From the NCBI GenBank assembly GCA_036365145.1, contig JAEOAD010001942.1:744001-808000 (forward strand): a stretch of 64,000 bases of DNA. The letters run 5' to 3'. Origin of the DNA: Orientallactaga sibirica (taxonomy: Eukaryota; Chordata; Mammalia; Rodentia; Dipodidae). A model generated the notes under the pieces. It was given only the letters and a program-made list of their open reading frames with translations. It did no database searches and was not told the origin of the DNA. The position numbers were made by a program, and so were the translations under genes. Below are positions 21,393 to 33,466 of the stretch, one piece after another (position 1 is the first letter of the stretch; each line of letters opens with the position of its first letter).

Positions 21393-22910
21393 AGTCTTCT
21401 GTATGCACACTTGAGATCCACTCCGAATGCAGGCTCACGTCCGGAGGTCTGGGGTAGGGCCGAGTTTTCGCCTCTACTTCTGAGCCCCTGAGTGATCCTG
21501 TGGTCCACTGACTATGCTTGGAGTAATCAGGATATAATGAATAACTTACACCCCAGCAAACTTTTCCACAGTTCTCTGGCTAGGCACATGTCTAGAGAGA
21601 AAGGAAAGCCACTTCAGTCTGTTCTGGGATAGGTAACTTGTGTGCACTGTCTATTTTATTCACTTGTATATCCGTGTGGCAAGCTCAGATGTATACAGGC
21701 AGCTAAAGCACAAACCAATGAATGAAGTTACTGGGTGGGTAAAGTAAAGCAATTGGCAGCTGAAGCTGCAGGGAATGGTTGAGATGGACCAGCTGAAGGC
21801 TGTGAGCAGCTGCTTAGCTCCATGGCAGCATTCGAATTTTTATAGGAAACGTCCAACTTTGTGTCCTTTGCCTCTACTTAAAGCATGGACCAAGACACCA
21901 CAAGTTTCTGAGCACAAATCACCTATGTATGAAGAGTCGTAGACACCGATGCTTATGAAATCGTTTAATCCTCTCTGTAACCATGGCAGTTAGTATGACC
22001 AGCCCTCATTTTCCATGTGAGGGAAGTGAAGCGCTGAGATGATGGGAAACTGTGGGGCCGGGCAGCTTGCCTCCAGAGCTGGTGCTTCTAAACCTATGTT
22101 CTAGTTCTTAGACAGGCCAACCTCATGGGCACACAATATGGGGTAAGCATGGAGCCAGATCCCACTTAACCAAAGAATCTTGTTGAAATAAGTCATTCAG
22201 CACGTCCCCTGAGCAGGAAAGGCGGACACACCTACTCCTACTGCCAAATGTCCCAGGTGTGGGGTGGCCATTGTCTTGGTGTATAATGGTGAGCCTGGCA
22301 TCCTATTCCTCTTAGCTTGTGTCCTAGCTATTTCATTTTCTAAGTGCTATTAGAATTTTATAAACTTAGTTTTGAAATTCATAGTTTTTAAAATGAGAAA
22401 CCATTTGTGGGCAAATTATTAAAATTTATATGGACATGTTATTTATTTTTGTACTCCCTTTCACTTTTCAGAGATAACTGCATCTGAATATTTTTTGGAG
22501 TCCTCCTTCCAGTGCCTAGCTTAGAACTTGGTATATACATCACACAAGAACACTCAGCCATTATTTGCAGAATGGCAATTTATTCAAAGATTAAAAACTG
22601 GAATGGTTGAACTTATGAGAATAGCCTTCCATTAAAGTGAAGGTCACATGCAAGGAGATGCCAGGGGAATGTGTTTTCAAGCCTTTTTGATTGTTGTTAA
22701 CTTGGAGTCTTAATTTTTTTAGAAATGGGATCACATGCACATTGTTAAAAAACTAAATTGCATATTTTTGTTCTTTGAGACAGGATTTCATGTTCCCTGT
22801 ATAGTCTTAGGATCCACAGCATTTTTTACATTTTGAAATATACAAACAAATTATGTTTACTGACTTCTTGAGGTACAAATTGTACCACCATTACTTATTA
22901 AAAAGACCAC
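21393..22910 (+). other. Foxi3: Foxi3 3' region / probable 3' UTR
   Basis: Unique, SINE-free sequence follows the stop codon for 1.5 kb, becoming AT-rich after 22300 as 3' UTRs often do. I see no canonical AATAAA here. ATTAAA variants occur at 22418-22423, 22590-22595 and 22631-22636. The 3' UTR may instead continue past the SINE pair at 22911-23270 into the AT-rich block 23280-23470. The true cleavage site is not determinable from sequence alone. Confidence 0.5.
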
Positions 22911-23270
22911 CAGGGATGGAGAGATGGCTTAGTGGTTAAGGCAACTTGCCTGCAAAACCAAATGACCCAGGTTCAATTTCCCAGGACCCAAGTAAGCCAG
23001 ATGTACAAGGTGGCACATGTGTCTGGAGTCCCATTTGCAGTGGCTGGAGGCCCTGGCATGCCCATTATCTATCTATCTGCCTCTTTTCTCTCAAATAAAT
23101 TTTTAAAAAAATGCAACCAAAGAACCAGGTGTGGTGGCACATGCCTTTAACCCCAGTACTAGGGAGGCTGAGGTAGGAGGATAGGCAGAAGTTAGGAGTT
23201 ATGGGTCAGCCTGGGTTAGAGTGAAACCCTGCCTCAAAAAAAAAAAAAAAAAAAAAAAAAAGAAAAGAAA
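22911..23270 (+). repeat. B2-like and B1 SINEs in the Foxi3 3' region
   Basis: B2-like + 22911-23111 and B1 + 23124-23270. The B2-like tail (AAATAAATTTTT near 23092) supplies the first AATAAA hexamer downstream of the stop codon and could act as a poly(A) signal. Confidence 0.85.
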
Positions 23271-24503
23271 CAACCAAAGAAACTACCTACCCCTATACTG
23301 TATGTATGAAATTTTTTCTATGAATATTTTTTGTATGTGAAAAATCACAAGATAATGATTTTTATATATTGTTTGTAATACAACTATATTTGTAAGTTAA
23401 TTTATAATGTGAACTGGAGCAGCAAAGAAAAAAATTTTCCCCAAGAATATACTGTGTGCTAAAAAGACTCACATGAGATAAACTTTTTTAAGTGAAATGA
23501 CTTATGCCTTCCTGGGCCTTCCTGTTTCCTAACCTCAGCCTCTTTGCCCTAGAGGAGGAGAAAGGTGAGTAGCATAGGTGCCACTGAAGGGACTCAGTGG
23601 AGAGCAATTGACTCATGGGGGAGGGTGTGAATGCTGAGCTGATTTCTAGTACAGCAGTGGTTATGGCTTTAAGCTGAATCTGAGCAGGGAGGTACCTCAG
23701 TGGTAGAGGGCTTGCCTGAGGCTCCAGGATCATCTGGAGGGTGGGGGCAGATTAGTTGAATTTCAATGTAAGACCCTGTTCTGAGGATGTGCTCAGGTGA
23801 AGCTGTGCAGGCTGGAGCGTGGTCTCCTGGAAAGAGGACTTAGGCCCATCATTCCCAGGAAAGAGCTAGAAATTTGAATTTGGGCCCATCCAGAAGGTTC
23901 TGTTGTGTAGCTCTGTCCTGTGCATTATAAGATGCTTACCAGCATCCTTTTGAACACCAGAAGAACACCCACACTGTCATGACACAGTTTCTCCAGACAT
24001 CACCTAAAATCCCCTGGAAGGGTAGGTACTTGGAAGGGGGGAAAAAATCAATCCATTGAGAACCTAGGCTCTAACCCCCAAACACTCATTTTGTCCCCGT
24101 TTCAAAATTCTAGGGCCAAATTGAGACTTGACAGAATTAGCTTCTGGGCTAACATACAGGGCGTTCAGTCCTATGCAATCCTTTTATTTTTTCTCCCCAG
24201 TGCTGAGTATGGAATCCTGGGCCTCATGTGTGCAAAGCAAGCACTTTGCCAGCAAAGCTATATCCCTATTGCAATCCTTTCATCTAAAATCTGTGGTCAG
24301 GAGAGACTCAAGTAATTGGGGTATTTTTCAAAACTAAGACCTGGTTTGTCCATCACATAGAATCCTTTAATATTTCACTTCTTCATAGGGTAGCTTCCTT
24401 TTGGCCATCTGTTCACAAAGACCTAAGGCTGGGAATAATTTTTGGCTACACTTTGAGGTATGACTCAGGCATGAGGATTTCTTGGAAAGAAAATTATTAG
24501 AAT
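23271..24503. other. Foxi3 downstream flank, largely unique
   Basis: AT-rich 23280-23470 may be the distal 3' UTR. Decayed ID/B4-type SINE pieces lie at about 23682-23740 (+) and 24185-24275 (-). No gene is recognisable; short open frames lack coding features. Confidence 0.45.
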
Positions 24504-25739
24504 GGTTGGGCGTGGTGGTTCATGCCTCTTAATCCCAGCATTCAGGAGGTATGGATAGAAGGATGGTTGTGAGTTCAAGGCCAATCTGAGACTACATGGT
24601 GAATTCCAAGACAGCCTGGCCTAGAGCGAGACCCCACCTCGAAGAATAAAAATAAATGATTAGAATGTATTTGAAAGGTTGATAGACATTAAATGGTCCC
24701 ATTTATGAAGACAAAGATGAATCTATTGCCAGTTTTAGGACAGTGGCAAAAGTCAGCAGGGAGGCTCAGTCCCCCTGAAGAAGCAAGGGAGGTTGCTGCT
24801 GCACCTGGGGTGGGTTCAGATCCAAGCCTACCCCAACACCCAGACAGCACCAGTTTCATCGGACGTGGAACCAGATCAGCTTTGTGGATCTGAGCTAAGC
24901 CACCTTTCTGTTGCTCCGAACAGTAGGAAGGATACAGTGTGGTCCCATAACGTGTAGTTAGGGGTTCCCCTGGGGGTTGGGGCTGATGAGCTGCAGCTTA
25001 GGTCAAGGTCAACTGGGCACTTGTTTGACTTGATGCAGCAGCCTTCCAGGACCTGGTATTGCTGCTGTTCAGAATAAAACAGCAGGCTGGGAATGTCGAT
25101 CAGGTGCTAAGAGTTTTGGCACAGCATGCATTAGACCCTAGATTCAATCCCTAGCATCACATAAACTAGGTATGGTGGCATACAATAAGGTTAAATCTGG
25201 GGTACATGACACCCCTGTCTCAAATATAAGTACATGAATAAGGCATAAAGCACAACTTGAACAAAAGCAGGTTTCACATTTCAGTTTAGCATAATTTTTT
25301 CCCCTTTGTTTTTTTTTTGGGGGGGGGGGGTTCGAGGTAGGGTCTCACTCTAGCCCAGGCTGACCTGGAATTAACTATGTAGTCTCAGGGTGGCCTTGAA
25401 CTCATGGCGATCCTCCTACCTCTGCCTCCGAGGGCTGGGATTAAAGGCGTGTGTCACCACGCCTGGCTCCCCATTGGGTTTTTGAGGTAGGGTTTTGCTT
25501 TAGCCCAGGCTGACCTGGAATTCACTATGTAGTCTCAGGATCGCCTCAAACTCATGACAATCCTCCTACCTCTGCCTCCCAAGTGCTAGGATTAAGGCAT
25601 GCTCCACTACACCCAGCTCTTAGCATACTTTTTACATTTTGAAAATGGTCTCAAGTAGCAGCAGCTAGACTTGAACTGAACCTCCAGCCTCCACCCAAGT
25701 GCTAGAATTATAGGCAGGCATGTGCCACAATGCCTGGTC
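24504..25739. repeat. SINEs with unique spacer
   Basis: B1 + 24504-24655. B4-type + 25095-25232. B1 -: 25303-25468, 25473-25619, and an older one at 25648-25739. 24656-25094 is unique, with no gene seen. Confidence 0.75.
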
Positions 25740-26967
25740 TATCTTGACACTTAGATCCTCCATCCCATTTCTGAACTTTGTGGAAAAAAGTAGCCAAGCA
25801 GACTTTCAGGACCCTGTCCTTGGTAGCTCCTCCATTCTGGGCCTGAGGGTGCTCCCGAATTCCCCAGGGCAAACCAGGCCAGGCTTGTCCACAAAAGACT
25901 GTCCCTGAACTTCAGAGGAGATTCCCAATGGCTCCTCTACCTTCTGAGACTTGGCAGCATTTAAAAGAGCCTGTCAGTAAAGTCTGGTAGTCTTTTGTCC
26001 TCACTGGTCCAGTGACTAAAACCTTGAGTTTGTTAATGAGAAAGAAACCCCTGGTGCTCTCCTGGGGCGCGAGGTCAGCTGGCTTGGGCCTAGAGACCTG
26101 GCTGTGGCCTTGCCTTTGTCATGGAAAGCCCTCAGCTGGGGCATGAGGCTGGGTGGCTGGCACCGCTGAAAAAAGAAGGAATTTCCTGTCAGATTTGAAA
26201 ACAAAACAAAAAAGCCCAAAAGACCAGCACCCTACTGAATTCTTCCCCAGGAGGCCTGGAGAACGGTTCTTTATCATTTAAAAAACAAACAAAAAAAAAA
26301 GATAAGCATTACAATAAGAATAGCCCTGTGATGCCAGGCACTATCCTAAAACAGCTCTGACTGTGAGCCCTTCCAGCAAGATGAAGTGCCCAGTTATTCT
26401 CCATCTCACTAATGAGAACAAGGAGGCCTGGGAATTTGGATGAACTGGGCCTGAGCACAAAACCATGTGATTGCTGCAGACAAGCGACTAAACCACCGTT
26501 CAAGGAGAATCCTATCCGACGCCATAGCCTATTGCACTGACTCAATTTCAAAAAGGCATAAAGAGGTTAAGTGACTTTCCCAAAGCCATCACAGCTTGTC
26601 AGTGGCTGACCTGGACCTAGAGCCCAGGCTTCTACTCTCCAGTTCAGTGATGCTCCCGTGCAGTCACTTCCTTTGTAGGGACTCTGAAATTGGGAAGGGA
26701 AGTCTCTTTTTCCTTAGCAAATCCTTTACCTCAAGCTCAGCAGAGGCCTGGGCTTTGGGCTCTGAAGTTGCTCAGAGAAGCTAGACATGGGGGACAATAT
26801 TTGGGATCTTAGACGCAAAGGAAATACACATACTGACTTAGGAAATCCCCTGTGGGCATCATACACGGTGCTGGGCTTTCGGAATACTGGGATGGCTGAG
26901 AATCATGGTCTGGCTTCAGTTGCTCACTACTTGGGAAGAGGTCCTTGAGAAACACAGTGGAGGCCAA
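25740..26967. other. 1.2 kb unique stretch without SINEs
   Basis: One of the longest repeat-free blocks outside Foxi3. Composition is balanced, with several short open frames on both strands but none with a recognisable domain, start context or splice sites. A candidate for conserved noncoding DNA, by absence of insertions only. Confidence 0.4.
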
Positions 26968-27061
26968 AGTATTGGGGATGTAACCCTGTTAGTGGAGTGC
27001 TTGCCTAGCATACGCAAAGCCCTGGGTTCCACCGTCAACATCACATAAGCAGGCATGGTGG

Positions 27062-27475
27062 TGTACTAGGAAATAGACATTGGGCCTGGAGGTCATTGAA
27101 GAAGAGGCCCTACCTCCTATCTCCCTAGTATGAAAGGCAGGAAGGTGGAGGCTCCCTGCTTTAAAAACCACCCCTCACCTCAAGACATGCTAAGGGGGTG
27201 GGAGGAATCGTTATCTTAGTGAAATAATGTATTCTATTCCCAGAAGCCCCTCCCTGATGCAGTTGCCTGCAGATCACTGCTTCACCTGCCTGCTCCTCGC
27301 TTCTCTGCTTCAGATAGCAATAGCGTAACTTGGATGAACTGAAATCCCAAGCACGCTTGCCTTGACACTTTGGCACTTTTCCACCTTTTTCTTCAATAAA
27401 TCTCCTTTGCCTTACTCATCATTACTTCATCATCTGTGTGCTTAAGTTTTCATAGTCATAAGAAAGGACCCAACA
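27062..27475 (+). mobile_element. candidate solo LTR (ERVL-MaLR-like)
   Basis: A 414-bp segment starting TGTACTAGGAAATAGACA and ending GGACCCAACA interrupts a B4-type SINE: head at 26968-27061, remainder resuming at 27476. It has TG...CA ends and an AATAAA at 27395-27400 followed by a T-rich stretch, as in LTRs. I do not see a clear target duplication, so boundaries are approximate. Family assignment is by general resemblance only. Confidence 0.5.
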
Positions 27476-28750
27476 GTATGACAATCTGCACTTGGGAGAT
27501 ACAGGCAGGGGGATGAGAAGTCCAAGGAGAGAAAGAGAAGAGAGGAGAGAAGAAAGCCTGGTGTGTTGTCATACCTATAATCCCGGCACTGGGAAGGCTG
27601 AGGTAGGAGGATTGCCATGAGTTTGAGGTCAGCCTAGACTACAGTGAGACTCCAATGTTGGGAGGGCGTGGTGACACGTACCTTTAATCCCAGCACTTGC
27701 AAGGCAGAGGAAAGAGGATCGCTATGAGTTCAGAGGCCACCCTGAGACTACATAGTGAATTCCAAGTTAGCCTGGGCTAGAGCGAGACCCTACCTGAAAA
27801 TAAAAAAAAAAAAAAAAAAAAAAGATGAAGAAGAAGAAAAGAGAGAAAAGAAAAGAAACCATGATGGAGGCTGAGAACAGTTATGCACAGGCACCAGAAA
27901 ACACCTCAAAGCCAGGCTAAAGGCTTTACCTCCCTCTATCTGTGAGCCTGCAGTGAAGGAGGCAGAATGGTTTAATCTCACAGACAGCCACAGCTCCCAT
28001 CCTTGACAGAGAGGCTACAGGTCCAGGCTCCCCCCACCTCCCGCCTTTTTCATATTTCAGTATTTATTGAAAGATTATGAATTTACAAGAGAACAATACA
28101 TTTTTCCTTTAAAATAAATTTTACAGCATGAGTAATTTTAGAAAATTAATTAAAGGTTAGGAATGTAGCTTAATGGTAGACTGTTTGCCTAGTATTGTCA
28201 TGGCCCTGGTTTAGACTGCCAGCAGTGTTGGGGGCGGGGGACAACAGGTGACAAACTAATTACAAATGGCTTTTCAATATAAAAATCAAGATGAGCTTGA
28301 TGCCCCATGCCTGTAATCCCAGCACAATAAAGACTAGGCAAGAAGATTGAGAATTTGAGGGCTGCCTGATCTACATAGAAAGACCCCATTTAAAAAGGAA
28401 GAAAAGCCAGGCGTGGTGGTGCACGCCTTTAATCCCAGCACTCGGGAGGCAGAGGTAGGAGAATCCCTGAGTTCCAGGCCACCCTGAGACTACATAGTGA
28501 ATTCCAGGTCAGCCTGGACCAGAGTGAGACCCTACCTCGAAAAACCAAAAAATGAAAATAAAAAATAAATTTAAAAAAAAGGAAAAAAAAAAAAAAAGGC
28601 ATGGTGGCACACACCTTTAATCCCAATACTCGAGAGGCAGAGGTAGGAGAATCCCTGAGTTCCAGGCCACCCTGAGACTACTTAGTGAATTCCAGGTCAG
28701 CCTGGGCTAGAGTGAAACCCTACCTTGAAAAACCAAAAAAAAAAAAAAAA
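27476..28750 (+). repeat. B1 cluster with ID-type piece
   Basis: B1 +: 27556-27657, 27661-27824, 28290-28405 (old), 28407-28570, 28596-28750. ID-type + 28155-28240. 27845-28154 is unique with no gene seen. Confidence 0.75.
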
Positions 28751-28752
28751 TC

Positions 28753-29001
28753 TGGAGATCAGAGTAAGTGAAACAAGCAAATCACCAATTTATAAAATAA
28801 TATGCTTAAGTCTTTGGTTATTGATCACTAGCACAATAAAATTTCCATCACTACAATACTGAAATTCCATGATCATGTGATTTTTGTCTCCCAATCCATT
28901 TATATAATACATTTTTGATTTGCAAATGTTGAATGATGCTGCATCTCTTGGATAAAGCCTATTTGGTCAGGATGAATGATCTTTGTTTTTGTTTTTTTTT
29001 T

Positions 29002-29034
<33 letters not shown>

Positions 29035-30945
29035 GTTGTTTGAGGTAAGGTCTCACCCTAGCCCAGGCTGACCTGGAATTCACTATGCATTCTCAGGGTG
29101 GCCTCAAACTCTGCAATCCTCCTACCTCTGCTTCCCGAGTGCTGGGATTAAAGGCGTGCATCACCACGCCCAGCTCTGATATATTTTTGTACTCTGTTTG
29201 CCAATATTTTGTTGAGAATTTTTTGCATCTATTATGCATCTTCTTTATAAGGGAGATTGGTCTGTAATTTTTTGGTTCTGTCTTTGTCTGGTTTTGGTAT
29301 CAGGGTGATGCTGGCTTTGTAAGAAGAAGTTTAGTAGGATTCCTTCCTTTTCTATTCTATGGAAAAGTTTAAGAAGCATTGATGTTAGTTCTTCCATGAA
29401 GGTTGGGTAAGATTCAGCAGTGAATCCATCTAGGTCTGGACTTTTTTTAGTTGGGAGATTTTTTTAATTAATTTTTTTTATTGACACCTTCTTAGTTGGG
29501 AGACTTCTTATAACTGCTTGGATCTCCATACTTGTTATAGGTCTATTTAAGTGGTTAATCTCATCTTGATTTAATTTAGGTAGGTCATATAAATCAAGGA
29601 AATCATTCATTTCTTTCAGATTTTCAAACTTAGTGGAATATATGTTCTTATAGTATGTCCCTATGATTTTTTAAAATTTCTCTGGTATCTGTTGTGATTG
29701 TGCCTTTTTCATCTCTAATTTTATTAATTTGTGTCTCCTCTCTCTTTTGGTCAGATTTACTAAGGGTTTATCAATCTTGTTTATCCTTGCAAAGAACCAA
29801 CTCTTTGTCTCATTGATTCTTTGGATTGGTTTTTTTTTTTTTTTTTTTTTTCTATTTCATTAATTTCTGCCCTAATCTTTATTATTTCTTCCCGTCTACT
29901 GATTACTGATTTTTGGTTTGCCTTGTTCTTCTTTTTCTAAGGTCTTAAGGTGTAACATTAAGTTGTTTACTTACAACCTTTTTAATTTCTTAACATAGGC
30001 ACTTAAAGCTATAAATTTCCCTCTTAGGACTGCCTTCATTGTGTCCCAAAGGTTTTGGTATGTTTTGTTCTCATTTTCATTTGACTCTATGAATTTTTTG
30101 ATTTCCTTCTTGATTTCTTCATTGACCCATTTTTCATTTAGAGGTGTATTGTTTAGTTTCCATGATTTTGTGTATGCACTATAGCTTTTTTTGCTATTGA
30201 TTTGTAGTATGATCCCATTGTGATCAGATAGAGTGCAAGGAATTATTTCAATTTTCCTGTATTTGTTAAGATTTGCTTTGTGTCCTAATATATGGTCTAT
30301 TTTAGAGAATGTTCCATGTGCTGCTGAAAAGAATGTGTATTCTGCAGCATTTGGATGAAATGTCCTGTATATGTCTGTTAGGTCCATTTGTTCTATGACC
30401 TCATTTAATCCAGAAGCATCTCTGTTTTTTTTTTGCTGGGATGACCTGTCAATTGTGAGAGTGGGGTGTTGAAGTCACCCACTACAAGTGTGTTTGTTGT
30501 TATCTGTGACCTTAGTTCTAATAGCGTTTGTTTGATGAAATTGGGAGCCCTCGTGTTAGGTGCATATATGTTTAGGATTGTGATGTCCTCCTGTTGGAGT
30601 ATTCCTTCAATCAATATAAAGTGACCTTCCTTATCTTTCCTAACTAATGTTGGTCTGAAGTCTACCCTGTCAGATATTAGGACAGTGACTCCTGCTTGTT
30701 TTCTAGGTCTGTTTGCCTGAAACACCATTTTCCAACCTTTCACCCTAAGATAGTGTCTATCCTTTGTAGAAAGGTGAGTTTCTTGGAGGCAACAAATTGA
30801 AGGATTCTGCTTTTTAACCCAATCTGCAAATGTATGTCTTTTGGTTGGGGCATTGAGGCCGTTTATATTAAGCGTTATTGAAAGGTGTGTGTTTATTTTT
30901 GCCATTTTTGTTATTTTGTAGTTTTCCTGATTTTACCTTTTTCTT
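28753..30945 (-). mobile_element. LINE-1 ORF2 5' part: endonuclease and start of reverse transcriptase, broken
   Basis: Minus-strand open frames at 30405-30905 and 29971-30387 together cover the L1 ORF2p apurinic-type endonuclease. Visible landmarks are [39 protein letters not shown] and LSDHNGI, which hold the family's catalytic positions. A frameshift or stop near 30390-30405 separates them. The reverse-transcriptase region continues to about 28850 with many frame breaks. A B1 - (28996-29178) interrupts it. The copy lacks its own 3' half and cannot encode a working protein. Confidence 0.85.
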
Positions 30946-31330
30946 TTTTATTGACAACTTCCTTAACTGTAGACAATGTCCCATGGTACTTCCCTCTCCC
31001 CTCCCACATTCCCCTTTGAAACTCCACTCTCCGTCATATCCCCTCCCCCTCTCAGTCTCTCTTTTCATTTTGATATCATGATCTTTTCCTCCTATTATGA
31101 TGGTCTTGTGTAGGTAGTGTCAGGCACTGTGAGGTCATGGATATCCAGGCCATTTTGTGTCTGGAGGAGCATGTTGTAGGGAGTCCTACCCTTCCTTTGG
31201 CTCTTACATTCTTTCTGCCACGTCTTCCACAATGGACCCTGAGCCTTGGAAGGTGTGATACAGATGTTTTAGTGCTGAACACTCCTCTTCACCTTTCATT
31301 CATCCCTCCTTCTGTGCTACTTTGAAAGCC
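30946..31330 (-). mobile_element. LINE-1 3' UTR, antisense, directly abutting an ORF2 5' end
   Basis: Minus-strand sequence matches the L1 3' UTRs elsewhere in this window (GTTCAGCACT..., polypurine segment, GTTGTCAATAAAAAAG tail at about 30945-30960). In transcript sense this 3' end lies upstream of the ORF2 start at 30905. The two must therefore be separate insertions or a rearrangement, not one contiguous L1. Confidence 0.75.
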
Positions 31331-31344
31331 AGCATGATAGTTTG

Positions 31345-32186
31345 TTCATTTGTTTTATTCTAAGGTAGGGGCTCCCTCTAGCCTAGGCTGACCTGGAACT
31401 CACGCTATACTCCCAGGCTGGCCTCAGACTCACAGCGATCCTCTTACCTCTGCCTCCTGAGTGCTGGGATTAAAGGCATGTGCCACCACTGTCTGGCTTC
31501 TTTATATATTTTATTTCTATTTATTTATTTGAGAGAGAAAGAGGCAGAGAGAGAGAGAGAGCAATTGAGAGAATGGGCACACCAGAGCCTCTAGCCTCTG
31601 CAAACAAATTCCAGATGCAAGTGCCACCTGGTGCATCTGGCTTACATGGGTCCTGGGCAATGGAATCTGGGTCCTTTGACTTTACAGGCAAGTGCCTTAA
31701 CTGCTAAACCATCTCTCCAGCACATTATTTGTTTAAATTTAGTTTTGAAATAGGCTGGCCTCAAACTCATGGGGATCTTCTTGTGAACTCTCAGTGAGTT
31801 CAAGGCCAGCCTAGACTAGAGTGAGACCCTGCCTTTAAAAAGTAAACAAGGAGCTGGGGAGATTGCTCAACAGTTAAAGGGTCTTACTTGCAAAGTCTCC
31901 TGGCCTGGGTTCAATTCCCTAGTACCCGTGTAAAGTCAGATGCACAAAGTAGCACATTAACCTGCAATTCATTTGCACTGGCAAGGAGCTCTGGCATACA
32001 TATTGTTTCTCTAAACTAAAAAATTTTAGCCGGGAGTGGAGGTGCATGCCTTTAGTCCCAGCACTCGGGAGGCAGAGGATCTCAGTGAGTTTGAGGCTAC
32101 CCTGAGACTACATAGTGAATTCCAGGTCAGCCTGAGCTAGAGTGAGACCCTACCTCAAAAAAATCAAAATAAATAAATAAGAAATA

Positions 32187-32238
<52 letters not shown>

Positions 32239-32765
32239 AAATTAAAAAACAAACAAAACAGCTGGGGGTGGTAGTGCACACCTTTAATTCCAGCCCTCGG
32301 GAGGCAGAGGTAGGAGGATCGCCGAGAGTTCGAGGCCACCCTGAGACTACATAGTTAATTCCAGATCAGCCTGGGCTAGAGTGAGTCCCTACCTGGAAAA
32401 ACCAAAACCAAAAAAAAAAAAAAAAAAAAGTGTCCTGTAATGGAGGAGGGAGTCAAGCCTAAAGGAAACACTCAGCTCCACTCAAGGGTGACCCCGTTAT
32501 TGTTTGCCTCTGCCTATTTTAAAAATAAAGACTTGGTGGGTTAGAAAAATGGCTTAGCAGTTAAGGCACTTGTCTGCAAAGCCTCAGGACCTCGGTTTGA
32601 TTCCCCAGGACCCATGTAAGCCAAATGCCCAAGGTGGCGCATACATCTGGAGTTCGTTTGCAGTGGCTGGAAGCCCTGGTGTGCCCATTCTCTCTCTCTC
32701 TCTGCCTTTTTCCCTCTCTCAAATAAATAAATAAATAAATAAATAAATAAATATTTTTTTAAAAA
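31345..32765. repeat. SINE cluster
   Basis: B1 - 31345-31498. B2-like - 31501-31724. A joined B1 -/B1 + pair of fragments 31738-31848. B2-like + 31849-32020. B1 + 32027-32165, then (AAAG)n to 32242. B1 + 32262-32430. B2-like + 32537-32765 with AATAAAGACTTGG repeated at both edges (near 32524 and 32769). Confidence 0.8.
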
Positions 32766-32781
32766 AGAATAAAGACTTGGA

Positions 32782-33455
32782 GCCAACAGGTGCAATAGTG
32801 GTATGTCTGTTATGAGGGAAACCAACTGCTCTCTAATTGCACTGGAGACCTGCTCTATGGGAGAGAATACAAGTCTGGTACTGAAAATCTAATCAAAAGC
32901 CTATGATGGGGGAGGCCATGAGCCTTAGTAGTGTAACACCTGCTCTCATCTAGCTAAATGCATATATTATGCTTACCAAACTGCCCTATAAGCACTTACT
33001 TAACGTTCATACCCATATATTAATGGTACTCTCACTTTTGGTTAGAGAAGCTTCTCTTTTCAGATGACAGTGACCACTGGGATGACCCAAAAGGCACCAT
33101 AGTGCTAAGAAAATATGACAGAAGAGGGTTCAGCACTGAAACTTCTCTATCACCCCTTCCAAGGCTCAGGGTCCATTGCGGAAGAGGTGGCAGAAAGAAT
33201 GTAAGAGCCAAGGATAGGACTGCTTACAATGCAATTGTTCAGACAGAAATTGGCCTTAATACCCATGACTTCACAGTGCTTAGCTCTACCTTCACAAAAC
33301 CCTCATGATAGGAGGAAAAGATGGCATCAAATAAAAGAGAGACTAATGGAGAGAGGGAGAGGATATAATGTGTGAATTTGTGAAGAGGTGGTGGAGGAGA
33401 GGGAATTATGCTTTATTGTCTGTCTGTATGTAAGCTGTTAAAAAAAAATAAAAAG
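32782..33455 (+). mobile_element. 5'-truncated LINE-1, 3' UTR only
   Basis: Colinear with 61068-61700: GGTGCAATAGTGG, TTAGAGAAGCTTCTCTTTTC, GCAGAAAGAATG, a purine-rich stretch and a poly(A) tail at about 33437. No ORF2 sequence is included. Confidence 0.8.
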
Positions 33456-33466
33456 AATAAAGCATT

